A program made the translations under genes and the position numbers. From Methylotenera sp. (lineage in GTDB: Bacteria > Pseudomonadota > Gammaproteobacteria > Burkholderiales > Methylophilaceae): a stretch of DNA of 58,576 bases. The stretch is taken from NCBI GenBank assembly GCA_020622105.1, contig JAHRYP010000016.1:1-58576 (forward strand), read 5' to 3'. The notes beneath the pieces are model-generated. The model had not been told where the DNA came from. It searched no databases and saw only the letters and a program-made list of their open reading frames with translations. Shown one piece after another: positions 45,991 through 54,942 of this stretch. Every line of letters starts with the position of its first letter. Positions within the stretch are counted from its first letter, which is position 1.

Positions 45991-46710
45991 TTAATCTACT
46001 TCACCATCCGGTATGAACACATAACCAAAGCCCCACATGGTCTGTAAATAGCGTGGATGTGTCGGATCAGGTTCGATGAGCTTCAGGCGCGATACCTGCA
46101 CATCTATGCTACGGTCAAATACATCCAGCTCACGTCCGCGAGCGAGTTGCATCAGTCTGTCTCTGGAAAGTGGCTGGCGCGGGTGATCAACAAACACTTT
46201 AAGTAGCGCAAACTCCCCGCTGGTAATGGCGATACTGTTACCATTATGCGTTAACGTGCGTGTGGATGCGTTAAATACAAAATCACCAATGGTGACATTC
46301 TCGGTATTGCTGGCGGGTGCGCTTGGCACTACACGCTCGTGTCTGCGCAGCACTGCATTAATCCTTGCCAACAATTCCCTCGGATTAAAAGGTTTAGGTA
46401 GGTAGTCATCTGCCCCCATTTCCAGACCGATGATTCTATCAACTTCATCGCCGCGCGCGGTTAGCATCACAATCGGCAGCATGGTACCGCTGCCACGTAT
46501 TCTGCGGCAGATAGACAGGCCATCTTCACCCGGCAGCATCAGGTCTAAAACGACTAAATCAATAGACTCGTTAGCTAAAGTTGCGTCCATTTCTTTTGCA
46601 TCGTTCGCAACTTTTACCGTGAAACCTTGCTCAGTTAAATAGCGTTGCAAAAGCTCGCGCAAGCGCACGTCATCATCTACTACCAAGATTCTTTTGTTCT
46701 GGTCTGTCAT
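45991..46710 (-). CDS. ompR: OmpR-type response regulator
   Basis: A 239-aa two-component regulator. Receiver domain with the phospho-acceptor in VVLDLMLPGEDGL, conserved Lys in DYLPKPFNPREL, and a C-terminal winged helix (ISRDRLMQLARGRELDVFDRSIDVQVSRLRK-like text with VQVSRLKLIEPDP). Partner EnvZ follows. About 290 nt of upstream sequence holds its promoter, divergent from the EF-hand gene. Confidence 0.95.
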   Translation of the reverse strand: MTDQNKRILVVDDDVRLRELLQRYLTEQGFTVKVANDAKEMDATLANESIDLVVLDLMLPGEDGLSICRRIRGSGTMLPIVMLTARGDEVDRIIGLEMGADDYLPKPFNPRELLARINAVLRRHERVVPSAPASNTENVTIGDFVFNASTRTLTHNGNSIAITSGEFALLKVFVDHPRQPLSRDRLMQLARGRELDVFDRSIDVQVSRLKLIEPDPTHPRYLQTMWGFGYVFIPDGEVD

Positions 46711-47001
46711 AATTATTGGAACCCTAACTTTTAATAGAATTTTTTTGCAATTATTAAGTCATAACCCTTAAATTCTGCAGTAAACGAAGTGTAAGCCAAT
46801 TGGAGTGAATATTAAAGTTTTGTTATTAAACTGGCTAGTTATTCTGGTGAAGTAAATAAATCGATTTTATTACAATTGCTTACAATTTGGCGAGTAAATG
46901 AAACATTCAATTTACAATCGTCATTCATGATTACGGTACTCAAAAACTGAGATGGTTAACATTGGAAAGTTGATTCTTTGAATTTAATTTTGCAAAACAA
47001 T

Positions 47002-47604
47002 ATGTCTATATCTAAAGTCGTATGTCTAGCTATGTGCTTAGGTCTTGGACTGTCGTTCAGCGTAACAGCTGGTGGCAGAAGCAACCTGGTTCCGCTTGCT
47101 GACAAATCCAAGCGTATTGTAGATGAAGACCAGCAACTTGAAGAAAATGTTAAAAACGAGGGTTTGCAGCAAACGCTTAATCTCAATTTCAGTCCGGAAC
47201 ATAGAGAAAAACTTAGAAAAGCCTTGGACGAATATTCACGTTCAGTAGATCCTAGTCATGACCAGATTGAAGAACGGCGCCGTGCCATGCAAGAAAGCAT
47301 CGAAACACGCTTTTTTGAAGCGGATACTGACGGCGATAGTACGCTAGACAGGCAAGAGGCGACCGACAAGCTGCCGCAAATTGCGCGCCACTTCAATACA
47401 GTGGATACTAATCAGGATAATCTGATTTCCCTTGGCGAATTAGTTGAAGCACAAGCGCGCATACTGGAGCGCAGGAAGGCTGCGGACCTGGCACTTGAGC
47501 AGCAGAGGCAACAAAAATTACTGGAAGCTGAGGCCGGAGCGTCAGCAACTACTAAGCCCAAAGGCAAGCAAGCTAACAACAGCTCCAAAAAGAAATCACT
47601 CTAA
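47002..47604 (+). CDS. Secreted EF-hand calcium-binding protein
   Basis: A 200-aa product with signal peptide (SKVVCLAMCLGLGLSFSVTAGG). The mature part is highly charged and helical. Two EF-hand loops are read: DTDGDSTLDRQE and DTNQDNLISLGE, with all calcium-ligand positions filled. The tail is Gln/Ala/Lys-rich. The ATG at 47002 has no good Shine-Dalgarno; a TTG at 46978, 10 nt after GGAAAG, would add eight residues and is a real alternative. Function unknown; divergent from ompR. Confidence 0.8.
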   Translation: MSISKVVCLAMCLGLGLSFSVTAGGRSNLVPLADKSKRIVDEDQQLEENVKNEGLQQTLNLNFSPEHREKLRKALDEYSRSVDPSHDQIEERRRAMQESIETRFFEADTDGDSTLDRQEATDKLPQIARHFNTVDTNQDNLISLGELVEAQARILERRKAADLALEQQRQQKLLEAEAGASATTKPKGKQANNSSKKKSL

Positions 47605-47761
47605 AAGTAATACCTTCAAATCAAGTTCAATTAGAATAGACCTGCCAGATCTATTCATTTCCACAGTTTTGCACATCCTGCATCATGATGCTTGTTCAGC
47701 ATAAACTTAATTGTCGATTAAGACTCTTAAGGATGTTCTCTATCACGCGCCTAAGGTACCG

Positions 47762-48894
47762 ATGCATTTAACACTGCAAATTACAGATAGCATCACCGAT
47801 GTTAATTCAGTTGACTGGGATGCGCTTGCCGGTGATATGCCATTGCTAAGCCATGCTTTTCTGGCGGCACTTGAAACATCCGGTTCGGTTGGTGATGGTA
47901 CTGGCTGGCAACCTAATCATTTAGTGTTGATGATAAGCAGCTAGTTGGTGTGATGCCGCTATATCTCAAAAATCACTCATACGGCGAGTATGTGTTTGAT
48001 TGGGCGTGGGCAGACGCTTATGCCCGCAATGGCTTGCATTATTACCCTAAGTTGTTATCTGCAATCCCATTCACGCCGATTACCAGCCAGCGCTTGCTGA
48101 CTAATAAGTCAGAAGTCCAGGATTTGATGATTAAAGCGTTACTGCAGATGATGGGTAAGCAACAGCTATCTTCCGCGCACGTGCTATTCCCGGATAAAGA
48201 CTCGGCAGATGCTTTCAGTCGCGCTGGCTGGCTGAAGCGCAATGGCGTGCAATTCCGCTGGCAGAATGAAAACTTTGATAATTTTGATGCATTTTTAAAT
48301 ATTTTAAGCCACGACAAGCGCAAAAAAATACGTCAGGAACGTAAGAAAATTGTAGCGTCAGGTGTCGTGTGCAAGCCGATTAAAGGCGCTGACATCACAT
48401 CTGAGCAGTGGGATTTTTTTTACAGGTGTTATGAAAATACCTATTTTGAGCACCGATCATCACCATATTTAACGCCAGATTTCTTTCAGCAGATTGGAAG
48501 AACCATGCCGCAGAATATTTTGCTGATATTGGCTTATGCTGACAACGAACCTGTTGCTGCGGCATTGAATTTATATCATCAAACAACACTCTATGGGCGT
48601 TATTGGGGCGCAGTAAAGTATGTGCCTAATCTGCACTTTGAGCTTTGCTATTACCAGGCGCAGGAGTTTTGCATTGCTGAAAAAATTCAATATTTTGAAG
48701 GTGGTGCGCAGGGCGAGCACAAACTTGCGCGCGGTTTTAAGCCGAGGTCAACCTGCTCCTATCATAAAATCGCACATCCTCAATTCGCGCGGGCGATTGA
48801 AGATTTCGTGCACAGAGAATCAGAAGGCGTTGACGCTTATACCAATGAGCTAGAGGAGCGTGCGCCATTCAAAGCGATGTTGGTAGAAAGTTAA
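47762..48894 (+). pseudogene. COG3146-type GNAT acyltransferase gene split by a frameshift
   Basis: The 5' part (WDALAG...HAFLAALETSGSVG) and the 3' part (from MPLYLKNHSYGEYVFDWAWADAY to GAQGEHKLARGFKPRSTCSYHK) together match one full-length DUF482/COG3146 protein of about 376 aa. The frame shifts at about 47921-47930: the upstream frame stops at a TAG (47942-47944), while adding one base restores HLVLDDKQLVGVMPLY. Every other conserved segment is intact. The ATG at 47762 follows AAGG by 6 nt. Either recent inactivation or a missing base in the sequence. The stop shares TTAA with the convergent gene. Confidence 0.85.
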
Positions 48895-49640
48895 CTACCT
48901 GATTTTTTCAAACCGCAGTCTAACTGTATCTGACTTTTTACTGCAGCAAAGTTTTTACTTGCGCCGGTAGCCTGCGCGTACGGATTGGAATCTACATATT
49001 CCACATAGCGCATCTGCCGTTCACTGGCGATTGCTGCTGTTTTGTTGATCTGGCACTCACAGCCAGCTCCCAGTTGCGGTGTTGATGCAAACTGTTGAGT
49101 ACATTTTGTTTGCTGCTGCTGACGAAATTCGGTGCTCCAAGGCTGCGTGTTCTGCATTTTTTCATCAATATTCGCACGTTGCTGAGTCAGCATTGCGTAC
49201 ATCATCTCAATACTGGCGCGTAATTTTCCAAGTTCTCCGGATTGCAGGATGTCTGCATGGCCGGCTTGTAATGATACTGGGTCAACAGTAAATGCTGCAT
49301 TCAAAGTTGTGGTTTCAGGCAGTATATAACCCTGTGAAAATAGTATGATTTTTTTGGCCGGATCAGCCGCCAGCAGTAAATTAGCTTCCTTTACGTCACT
49401 TTCCGGCAGCGTGACCTCGAAGCTAACCTGACAGGTATCGGCTTCAGCAACTTGCATTTTAAATTCAATTTTTTTGTCTGCAACAGCGTCAGAAAAAGCA
49501 GGCGGAATTCTACCGAGCATATATTCAACTTCATTATTCTTAAGCTTCTGCAACGTATTATTATCCAGGCATGTTGCCTGCGCTGCAAAGGCACTAACAG
49601 ATAAAAGAAAAGTAGTAATCGAGGCTAAAACAAGACGCAT
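48891..49640 (-). CDS. Secreted hypothetical protein
   Basis: A 249-aa protein with a signal peptide (RLVLASITTFLLSVSAFAAQA). The mature part has about six cysteines, suggesting disulfides, and no recognised family. The middle is rich in hydrophobic-strand stretches (EANLLLAADPAKKIILFSQGY); the end carries GAGCECQINK. Start MRLVLAS (49640) has AAGGG 7 nt upstream. Overlaps the convergent split gene by 4 nt. Confidence 0.75.
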   Translation of the reverse strand: MRLVLASITTFLLSVSAFAAQATCLDNNTLQKLKNNEVEYMLGRIPPAFSDAVADKKIEFKMQVAEADTCQVSFEVTLPESDVKEANLLLAADPAKKIILFSQGYILPETTTLNAAFTVDPVSLQAGHADILQSGELGKLRASIEMMYAMLTQQRANIDEKMQNTQPWSTEFRQQQQTKCTQQFASTPQLGAGCECQINKTAAIASERQMRYVEYVDSNPYAQATGASKNFAAVKSQIQLDCGLKKSGS

Positions 49641-49800
49641 GACATGGCCCTTATCAAGCAATATTGCTTGGTTAATAATAAGTGGGTTAAAAGTTAAAAT
49701 TTAAAGTCTGTGTGTAGACTTAAACAATAGCGCCAGAGTTCATAAATTAATTTTTAGCGGACAAAGCGCCAAGCGGGAAATGCTTGCTGAGCAGAAATGA

Positions 49801-49834
49801 AAAAGGGTAGCTACATAGATTCATGTAGCCACCC
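49801..49834 (-). terminator. Rho-independent terminator of the EF-hand gene
   Basis: On the minus strand GGGTGGCTACAT and ATGTAGCTACCC pair (11 of 12 bp plus a G-T), 6-nt loop, followed by a T-run. It lies 49 nt past the stop of the gene at 49884. Confidence 0.85.
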
Positions 49835-49883
49835 CCTTGCTTGCGAAAAGCATGAATGGTTTGAATTTAAACCAATAATTTAA

Positions 49884-50171
49884 TTATTTAGCATGACGAT
49901 CGCATTTGTCATGCATAGCTTTGCGTTCAGCCTCATCTATTTTGCCATCTTTATTGGTATCCATTTTTGCAAACTTTTTCTCAGCACGCTGTTGATGTTT
50001 TGCCATGAACTCATCTTTACTTACAACACCATCTTTATTTGCGTCAGCATCCAGCCAGCTGTGGGCATGTTTGCCAGCATGATCGTGATTCATCTCGTGG
50101 TGGTCTGCATTTGCAGTTTGTGACAAGCCCAATAGTAATGAAGAAATCGCCAGAATTTGTAATGTTTTCAT
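49884..50171 (-). CDS. Small secreted EF-hand protein
   Basis: A 95-aa protein with a signal peptide (ILAISSLLLGLSQTANA). Mature residues begin DHHEMNHDHAGKHAH, a histidine-rich stretch, followed by two EF-hand loops, DANKDGVVSKDE and DTNKDGKIDEAE. All calcium ligands are present. Likely a periplasmic Ca2+-binding protein; the His cluster might bind transition metals. Close to, but on the same strand as and downstream of, the acr3 gene. Confidence 0.85.
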   Translation of the reverse strand: MKTLQILAISSLLLGLSQTANADHHEMNHDHAGKHAHSWLDADANKDGVVSKDEFMAKHQQRAEKKFAKMDTNKDGKIDEAERKAMHDKCDRHAK

Positions 50172-50335
50172 ATTGTGTCCTTTGGTTAATAACGTTCAGT
50201 TAAATCAATAACGCAACTACATAAACTATATGGCTATGATTCAAGAATAGAAGCCTAAGTTCATCTAATGATGCTTAGCAATTTGCCTTCTGCTAGCTAT
50301 AACGCATGCAAGTGCAATGCGGTGTACTTGAAAGA

Positions 50336-51382
50336 TTATTTATTTTCGTACCAACCACGACTTTGATTGACTACGCGCACAACTAGCAACATCACCGGCA
50401 CTTCAATTAAAACGCCAACTACAGTTGCCAGCGCTGCTCCTGAATGAAAGCCAAACAGGCTAATTGCCGCAGCTACAGCCAGCTCAAAGAAATTACTGGC
50501 GCCGATAAGCGCTGAAGGGCAGGCTATGTTGTGTTTTTCGCCGACTTTTTTATTTAGCCAGTAGGCGAGTGCAGAATTAAAAAATACTTGAATCAAGATA
50601 GGCACTGCCAGCAAGGCGATGACTAAAGGCTGTTTTAAAATAGCCTCACCCTGAAAAGCAAACAGCAGCACGAGTGTTAGCAGTAGTGCACAGATTGACC
50701 AAGGGCCTATTTTTTGCATCGCTGCTTCAAAAGCCTGCTGGCCTTTACTAAGCAAAACCTTGCGCCAAAGCTGCGCAATCAACACTGGAATCAAAATATA
50801 GAGCACGACAGATGTGAACAGCGTTGCCCAAGGCACGGTAATTGCAGAAATGCCAAGCAGCAATGCCACAATGGGGGCAAACGCAAAAATCATAATAGTG
50901 TCATTCAATGCCACCTGTGACAGCGTAAACAATGGGTCGCCATTGGTGAGCCTGCTCCACACAAAAACCATTGCCGTGCATGGGGCTGCAGCAAGTAATA
51001 TTAATCCGGCAATATAGCTGTCAATCTGGTCTGGGGGCAACATAGGCGCAAACAAATTGCGAATAAACAGCCAGCCCAGAAAGGCCATGGTGAATGGCTT
51101 AACCAGCCAGTTAACGAACAGCGTGACGCCTATGCCCTTGATGTGCATTCTTACTTCGTGCAATGCGCCAAAATCTACCTTCACCAGCATCGGGATAATC
51201 ATGATCCAGATTAACAGCCCTACAGGCAGATTGACCTGGGCAATTTCCATCTTACCGATGGCTTGAAACAGACCGGGAAAAAACTGGCCGAGTGTTATCC
51301 CGAAAATGATGCATAGTCCTACCCAGAGTGTCAGGTAGCGTTCAAAAATACTCATGGAGGGAATGGCTTTTTCAGAGTTCAT
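50336..51382 (-). CDS. acr3: Arsenite efflux transporter ACR3 family
   Basis: A 348-aa inner-membrane protein of about ten helices that exports arsenite. Recognised from ERYLTLWVGLCIIFGITLGQ, PVGLLIWIMIIPMLVKVDF, AAPCTAMVFVWSRLTNGDP (the conserved Cys) and NFFELAVAAAISLFG. It is the last gene of the arsR-arsC-arsD-arsA-acr3 operon, 43 nt after arsA. ACR3 paired with ArsA is common in betaproteobacteria. Confidence 0.96.
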   Translation of the reverse strand: MNSEKAIPSMSIFERYLTLWVGLCIIFGITLGQFFPGLFQAIGKMEIAQVNLPVGLLIWIMIIPMLVKVDFGALHEVRMHIKGIGVTLFVNWLVKPFTMAFLGWLFIRNLFAPMLPPDQIDSYIAGLILLAAAPCTAMVFVWSRLTNGDPLFTLSQVALNDTIMIFAFAPIVALLLGISAITVPWATLFTSVVLYILIPVLIAQLWRKVLLSKGQQAFEAAMQKIGPWSICALLLTLVLLFAFQGEAILKQPLVIALLAVPILIQVFFNSALAYWLNKKVGEKHNIACPSALIGASNFFELAVAAAISLFGFHSGAALATVVGVLIEVPVMLLVVRVVNQSRGWYENK

Positions 51383-51425
51383 ATTGTGCTATTGGTACAA
51401 TTATTTAATTAAGATCATGCAGTCA

Positions 51426-53180
51426 TTAGCCAGCAGCCAGTTGCAATAATCGAGAGATGCCAACTGGTTCATCTTTAGCCATTGGCACCACGGCATAGCG
51501 TTTTGAGTGTTCTGTAGCAATCGTGTTAATCTCAGCCAACTCGTTGAGTGCTCTTTGATGCAGTAACGATGAATTGGTGGTGGTTGCAGCAACGCTGTTG
51601 TTAATCACCCAAGCCCACGGCTCTATGCCGGCACGGCGTAAGTCTGCTTGCAGGTTGGCGGCTTCGAGCACCGGTGTTTTCTCTGCCAGCGTCACGATGA
51701 GTATTTTGGTTTGTTTTGGGTCTTGTAGCTGCATCATTGGCGTGGTGAAGTGCAGATGTGCTTTATCCATTTGGCGCGCTACTTCACGGTGGTAAGCTCC
51801 GGTGGCATCCAGCAATAGCAGGGTATGACCGGTAGGCGCGGTATCCATGACCACAAACTTTTTACCAGCTTCACGAATAATGCGTGAGAACGCCTGAAAT
51901 ACTGCGATTTCCTCAGTGCAGGGTGAGCGCAGGTCTTCTTCTAGCAGCGCGCGACCTTGTGCATCCAGCTTTGCCCCTTTAGTTTCCAGAACGTGATTAC
52001 GATAGCGCTCAGTTTCCTCATGCGGGTCTATACGGCTCACGGTTAAATTGTCCGGCGCACCATTTAAAGTATCGGATAAATGTGCTGCCGGGTCTGATGT
52101 GGTCAGATGCACCGCTAGCCCGCGGCGAGCCAACTCTACAGCAACTGCCGCCGCCACCGTGGTTTTGCCAACACCGCCTTTGCCCATGGTCATCACTAAA
52201 CCATGGCCATCTGTAGCTATGCTATCTACCAGACTGGACAAGCTGGGTTTATCCACTTCAAATAGTAAACTATTGTTACTGCTTACCTGATATGGGGTGT
52301 CTGTAAGCAGTTGACGCAAAGCCCCTAAACCAACCAGATCGAAAGCTTTCAGTGAAACCTGATCTTGCGGCAGTGATTTTAAAACATCAGGAATTAAATC
52401 AAGCGCAGTCTGTTCACGTTGATAGATCGCAGCGGCTAGCAAATCATTTTCTGCCTCTACTTTCGGCAGAATGCCATTAATCACCAGATGCTGCTGTTTC
52501 AATCCAATGCCGGCGAGTTCTTCATGGGTGCGCGCAACCTCGCGTAAGGTAGATTGCTGGGCACGAGCAACCAGAATCAAACGTGTACGATTCGCATCGG
52601 CAAGTGCATCAACCGCTGCTTTGTATTGCTCACGCTGTTTCTCCAGACCGGCCAGTGGGCCGAGGCATGAGGCATCGCCTTTACCTTGTTCCAAAAAGCC
52701 ACTCCATGCGCCAGGTAGTTGCAACAAACGAATCGTATGTCCGGTAGGTGCGGTATCAAAAATGATGTTATCGTAATTGTCGGTGATTGGTGAGTCGACC
52801 AGTAATGCGGTAAATTCATCAAAAGCCGCAATCTCAGTGGTGCAGGCGCCTGACAGTTGTTCCTCAATACCTTTAACGACATCATCTGGCAGTATGCCGC
52901 GCACCGGATTAACAATCCGATCACGATAACCTTGCGCTGCTGCTTGCGGGTCAATTTCTAGCGCAGACAAGTTTGCTACTGCTGGAACAGCCGTAATATT
53001 GTTACCGATGGTAATGCCAAATACTTGCCCGACATTAGAGGCGGGGTCCGTACTCACCAGCAAAACGCGATTGCCAGCTTCTGCAAGTTGGATTGCTGTG
53101 GCACAGGCAATGGAAGTTTTACCTACGCCGCCTTTGCCGGTAAAGAACAGAAAGCGCGGCGGCTGGTTTAGAAATTTCAT
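51426..53180 (-). CDS. arsA: Arsenical pump-driving ATPase
   Basis: A 584-aa cytoplasmic ATPase with two homologous halves, each with a P-loop (FTGKGGVGKTSIA near residue 15; MGKGGVGKTTVA near 330) and DTAPTGHT. The metalloid-binding cysteines expected from E. coli ArsA are present (GACTTEIAAFDEF, GDASCLGPL, SPCTEEIAVFQAF). It powers arsenite efflux and receives As(III) from ArsD. Intact, 50 nt downstream of the arsD region. Confidence 0.97.
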   Translation of the reverse strand: MKFLNQPPRFLFFTGKGGVGKTSIACATAIQLAEAGNRVLLVSTDPASNVGQVFGITIGNNITAVPAVANLSALEIDPQAAAQGYRDRIVNPVRGILPDDVVKGIEEQLSGACTTEIAAFDEFTALLVDSPITDNYDNIIFDTAPTGHTIRLLQLPGAWSGFLEQGKGDASCLGPLAGLEKQREQYKAAVDALADANRTRLILVARAQQSTLREVARTHEELAGIGLKQQHLVINGILPKVEAENDLLAAAIYQREQTALDLIPDVLKSLPQDQVSLKAFDLVGLGALRQLLTDTPYQVSSNNSLLFEVDKPSLSSLVDSIATDGHGLVMTMGKGGVGKTTVAAAVAVELARRGLAVHLTTSDPAAHLSDTLNGAPDNLTVSRIDPHEETERYRNHVLETKGAKLDAQGRALLEEDLRSPCTEEIAVFQAFSRIIREAGKKFVVMDTAPTGHTLLLLDATGAYHREVARQMDKAHLHFTTPMMQLQDPKQTKILIVTLAEKTPVLEAANLQADLRRAGIEPWAWVINNSVAATTTNSSLLHQRALNELAEINTIATEHSKRYAVVPMAKDEPVGISRLLQLAAG

Positions 53181-53230
53181 CGGCTTACCTTATGATTAAT
53201 GATTAAAGTGAGTTAATGGTCAGTAACTGA

Positions 53231-53592
53231 TTAGCAGCATTTGCCGCCAGAACAGCAGCTGGTTACCGGAGCAATTTCAATATCTGCATGATGAATACCT
53301 GCCCAGCGTGTCAGTTCAGTGCGGTTTGGGTAACGTCCGGCCAATGCTACTTCTCCGTTCCTAAGATTAACGGCAATGCTTCTGCGCCTGAACGTTCCAG
53401 AAATCCGCGTACCACTTGGTTATTGGCAAATTCCATCGGCTGCTGCGCCAAGTTAAAGCGCTGTACTTGCGCACCTTGTTGTTTCGCCCAATCCAGATCT
53501 GCTGAAAATGTCACAAGTTGCTGGTCAACATCAGTGCCGCATACGCCACTGTCACAACACATGGCAGGGTCAAATATCTGTATGAATTTCAT
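53231..53592 (-). pseudogene. arsD: Arsenic metallochaperone ArsD, frameshifted
   Basis: The N-terminal 78 residues (IFDPAMCCDSGVCGTDVDQ, with the Cys12-Cys13-Cys18 site) match ArsD, then the frame runs into a TAG at 53347. Adding one base near 53358-53366 restores VALAGRYPNRTELTRWAGI and a C-terminal double-Cys CCSGGKCC, ending at 53231. All required residues exist in the DNA. ArsD passes arsenite to ArsA; without the shift the operon would be fully intact. The lesion may be a sequencing error or a recent loss. Confidence 0.85.
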
Positions 53593-53604
53593 GTTAATTC
53601 TCCT

Positions 53605-54084
53605 TTAAACAATTTCGATGGCAATTTTATCCATCGCGGCTTTTAAGGCCGGTTGGTCATGTTGCAGCTGCGCCAAAGGCAGTGCAAAAAAAGCTTCGAT
53701 TCGAGCGCGCAGTATGCTATAGGCTTGCATAAAGGCAGCATCAATTACTTCATCCGTACCTGTGACGTGCGCCGGGTCTTCAACACCCCAATGGCTTCTC
53801 AGTACCGGGCCTAAATAAACCGGGCACGTTTCATTGGCGGCATTGCCGCATACTGAAATAACGATATCAGGTGTGGTTGGCAGCTTATCCCATGATTTGC
53901 TGTAATACCCCGCGGTTGAAATGCCTTCGCGAGCCAGCAGTGCCAGCGACCTGGGATGTACCTGCCCAGTAGGTTTGCTGCCCGCACTCATGGCATGCCA
54001 GCCAGCTGGGGCCAAGTGGTTAAATGTGGCTTCTGCCAGTATGGAGCGGCACGAGTTGCCGGTGCATAAAAACAATACGTTCAC
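53605..54084 (-). CDS. arsC: Arsenate reductase (thioredoxin-coupled, LMW phosphatase type)
   Basis: A 159-aa enzyme reducing arsenate to arsenite. P-loop CTGNSCRS (nucleophile Cys 7) and the redox pair in VCGNAANETCPVYLG. LMW-PTPase fold, distinct from the glutaredoxin-coupled type. It is 18 nt downstream of arsR and 12 nt before arsD. Confidence 0.95.
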   Translation of the reverse strand: MNVLFLCTGNSCRSILAEATFNHLAPAGWHAMSAGSKPTGQVHPRSLALLAREGISTAGYYSKSWDKLPTTPDIVISVCGNAANETCPVYLGPVLRSHWGVEDPAHVTGTDEVIDAAFMQAYSILRARIEAFFALPLAQLQHDQPALKAAMDKIAIEIV

Positions 54085-54102
54085 TTTATTTTTCTCCTGA
54101 AG

Positions 54103-54456
54103 TTAATTCTGCGTTTTAGCTGCAGCCACTGAGCAGGCAGATTCAGCACGTAGGGTCGCACAATCTTCAGGTCTGCCCGCGCAGCATTCTTCTGTAAGGT
54201 AGGCGATTAAATCCAGCATGAGTGGTAAGTTGGCACGATAGCGCTGAAACCGACCTTCTTGCTCAACGGTAAGCATGCGGGCATTGGTCATGGCTTTTAG
54301 ATGAAAAGAAAGATTGGTTGGCGGTATTGCAAGCGTAGAGGCTATTTCGCCAGCTACCATACCCTCTAGGCCTTGTTTTACTAAAAGCCTGAACACATCC
54401 AGACGCACCCCTGATGACAGAGATTCAAAAGCAGTAGTTGCTGTAATTTTATCCAT
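54103..54456 (-). CDS. arsR: Arsenic-responsive repressor ArsR
   Basis: A 117-aa winged-helix repressor. SLSSGVRLDVFRLLVKQGLEG, IPPTNLSFHLKAMTNARMLTVEQEGRFQRYRANL form the wHTH; the C-terminal EECCAGRPEDC gives a vicinal Cys pair plus a third Cys, a metalloid site unlike the E. coli CVC motif in helix alpha3. Start MDKITATTAFESL (54456) is chosen; an upstream ATG at 54492 would cover the operator-like repeat. First gene of the ars operon; self-repression expected. Confidence 0.94.
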   Translation of the reverse strand: MDKITATTAFESLSSGVRLDVFRLLVKQGLEGMVAGEIASTLAIPPTNLSFHLKAMTNARMLTVEQEGRFQRYRANLPLMLDLIAYLTEECCAGRPEDCATLRAESACSVAAAKTQN

Positions 54457-54469
54457 AACTTTGATATTA

Positions 54470-54489
54470 CAATAATTGTTGAAATATTG
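54470..54489. promoter_or_regulatory. Candidate ArsR operator
   Basis: CAATA, 10 nt, TATTG (dyad, 5 bp perfect) lies 14 nt upstream of the arsR ATG in an AT-rich stretch. The spacing suits a winged-helix dimer. Binding is inferred from position only. Confidence 0.4.
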
Positions 54490-54942
54490 CATTAATTTTA
54501 TGCTATGAGAATTAATGATGTTTAATATAGTTATCTTAATGCGAGGTACAGGTTGTTATATATGGCATCAAATGCAGTTGGTGCATATGAAAGATTGAGC
54601 ACTGTATTGGGTTTGTTACAAATTGTAAAAAATTATAAATTTTGATGAAAAACACTTGCAATATGCGGAATGTAAGTAAATTCAGTTGATTTGTTATGCA
54701 CACTGTTTAGTGTTGTGACCGAATAGTGCTTAAAAAGCCTTACCAATCAACGGCTGGAATGTAACATATTGATTTTAAATGATTTATTTTATGGTATAAA
54801 ATTTATACGATTTAAAAAAATCGTTATAAATCTGTAAGTTACAGTTTTGTTGCACAAGTAATCACAAAGTTATCCACAGTTTTTGTGGAGAATATTTTGT
54901 AAGGTGGTTTTGACTCGAATGTGCCCTAATTGTATCTAAATG
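54490..54942. other. Gene-free AT-rich region between arsR and the cytochrome gene
   Basis: About 450 bp with no supportable reading frame. It holds the ars promoter side and, at 54794-54888, a row of short perfect dyads: GTATAAA-A-TTTATAC (54794-54808), CGATTT-AAAA-AAATCG (54808-54823), CTGTAA-G-TTACAG (54832-54844) and CCACA-GTTTT-TGTGG (54874-54888). A perfect DnaA box is at 54870. Meaning unknown. Confidence 0.6.
54870..54878 (+). other. Perfect DnaA-box sequence
   Basis: TTATCCACA matches the DnaA-box consensus exactly, overlapping the CCACA/TGTGG dyad. A single box in an AT-rich region is not enough to call an origin; dnaA, dnaN and gyrB are absent here. It may be a titration or regulatory site. 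Confidence 0.45.

Noticed and set aside
54780-54900. Chromosomal origin of replication
   Set aside because: Only one perfect DnaA box was found and no dnaA, dnaN, gyrB or parAB genes adjoin. The region is AT-rich, but that alone is not enough.
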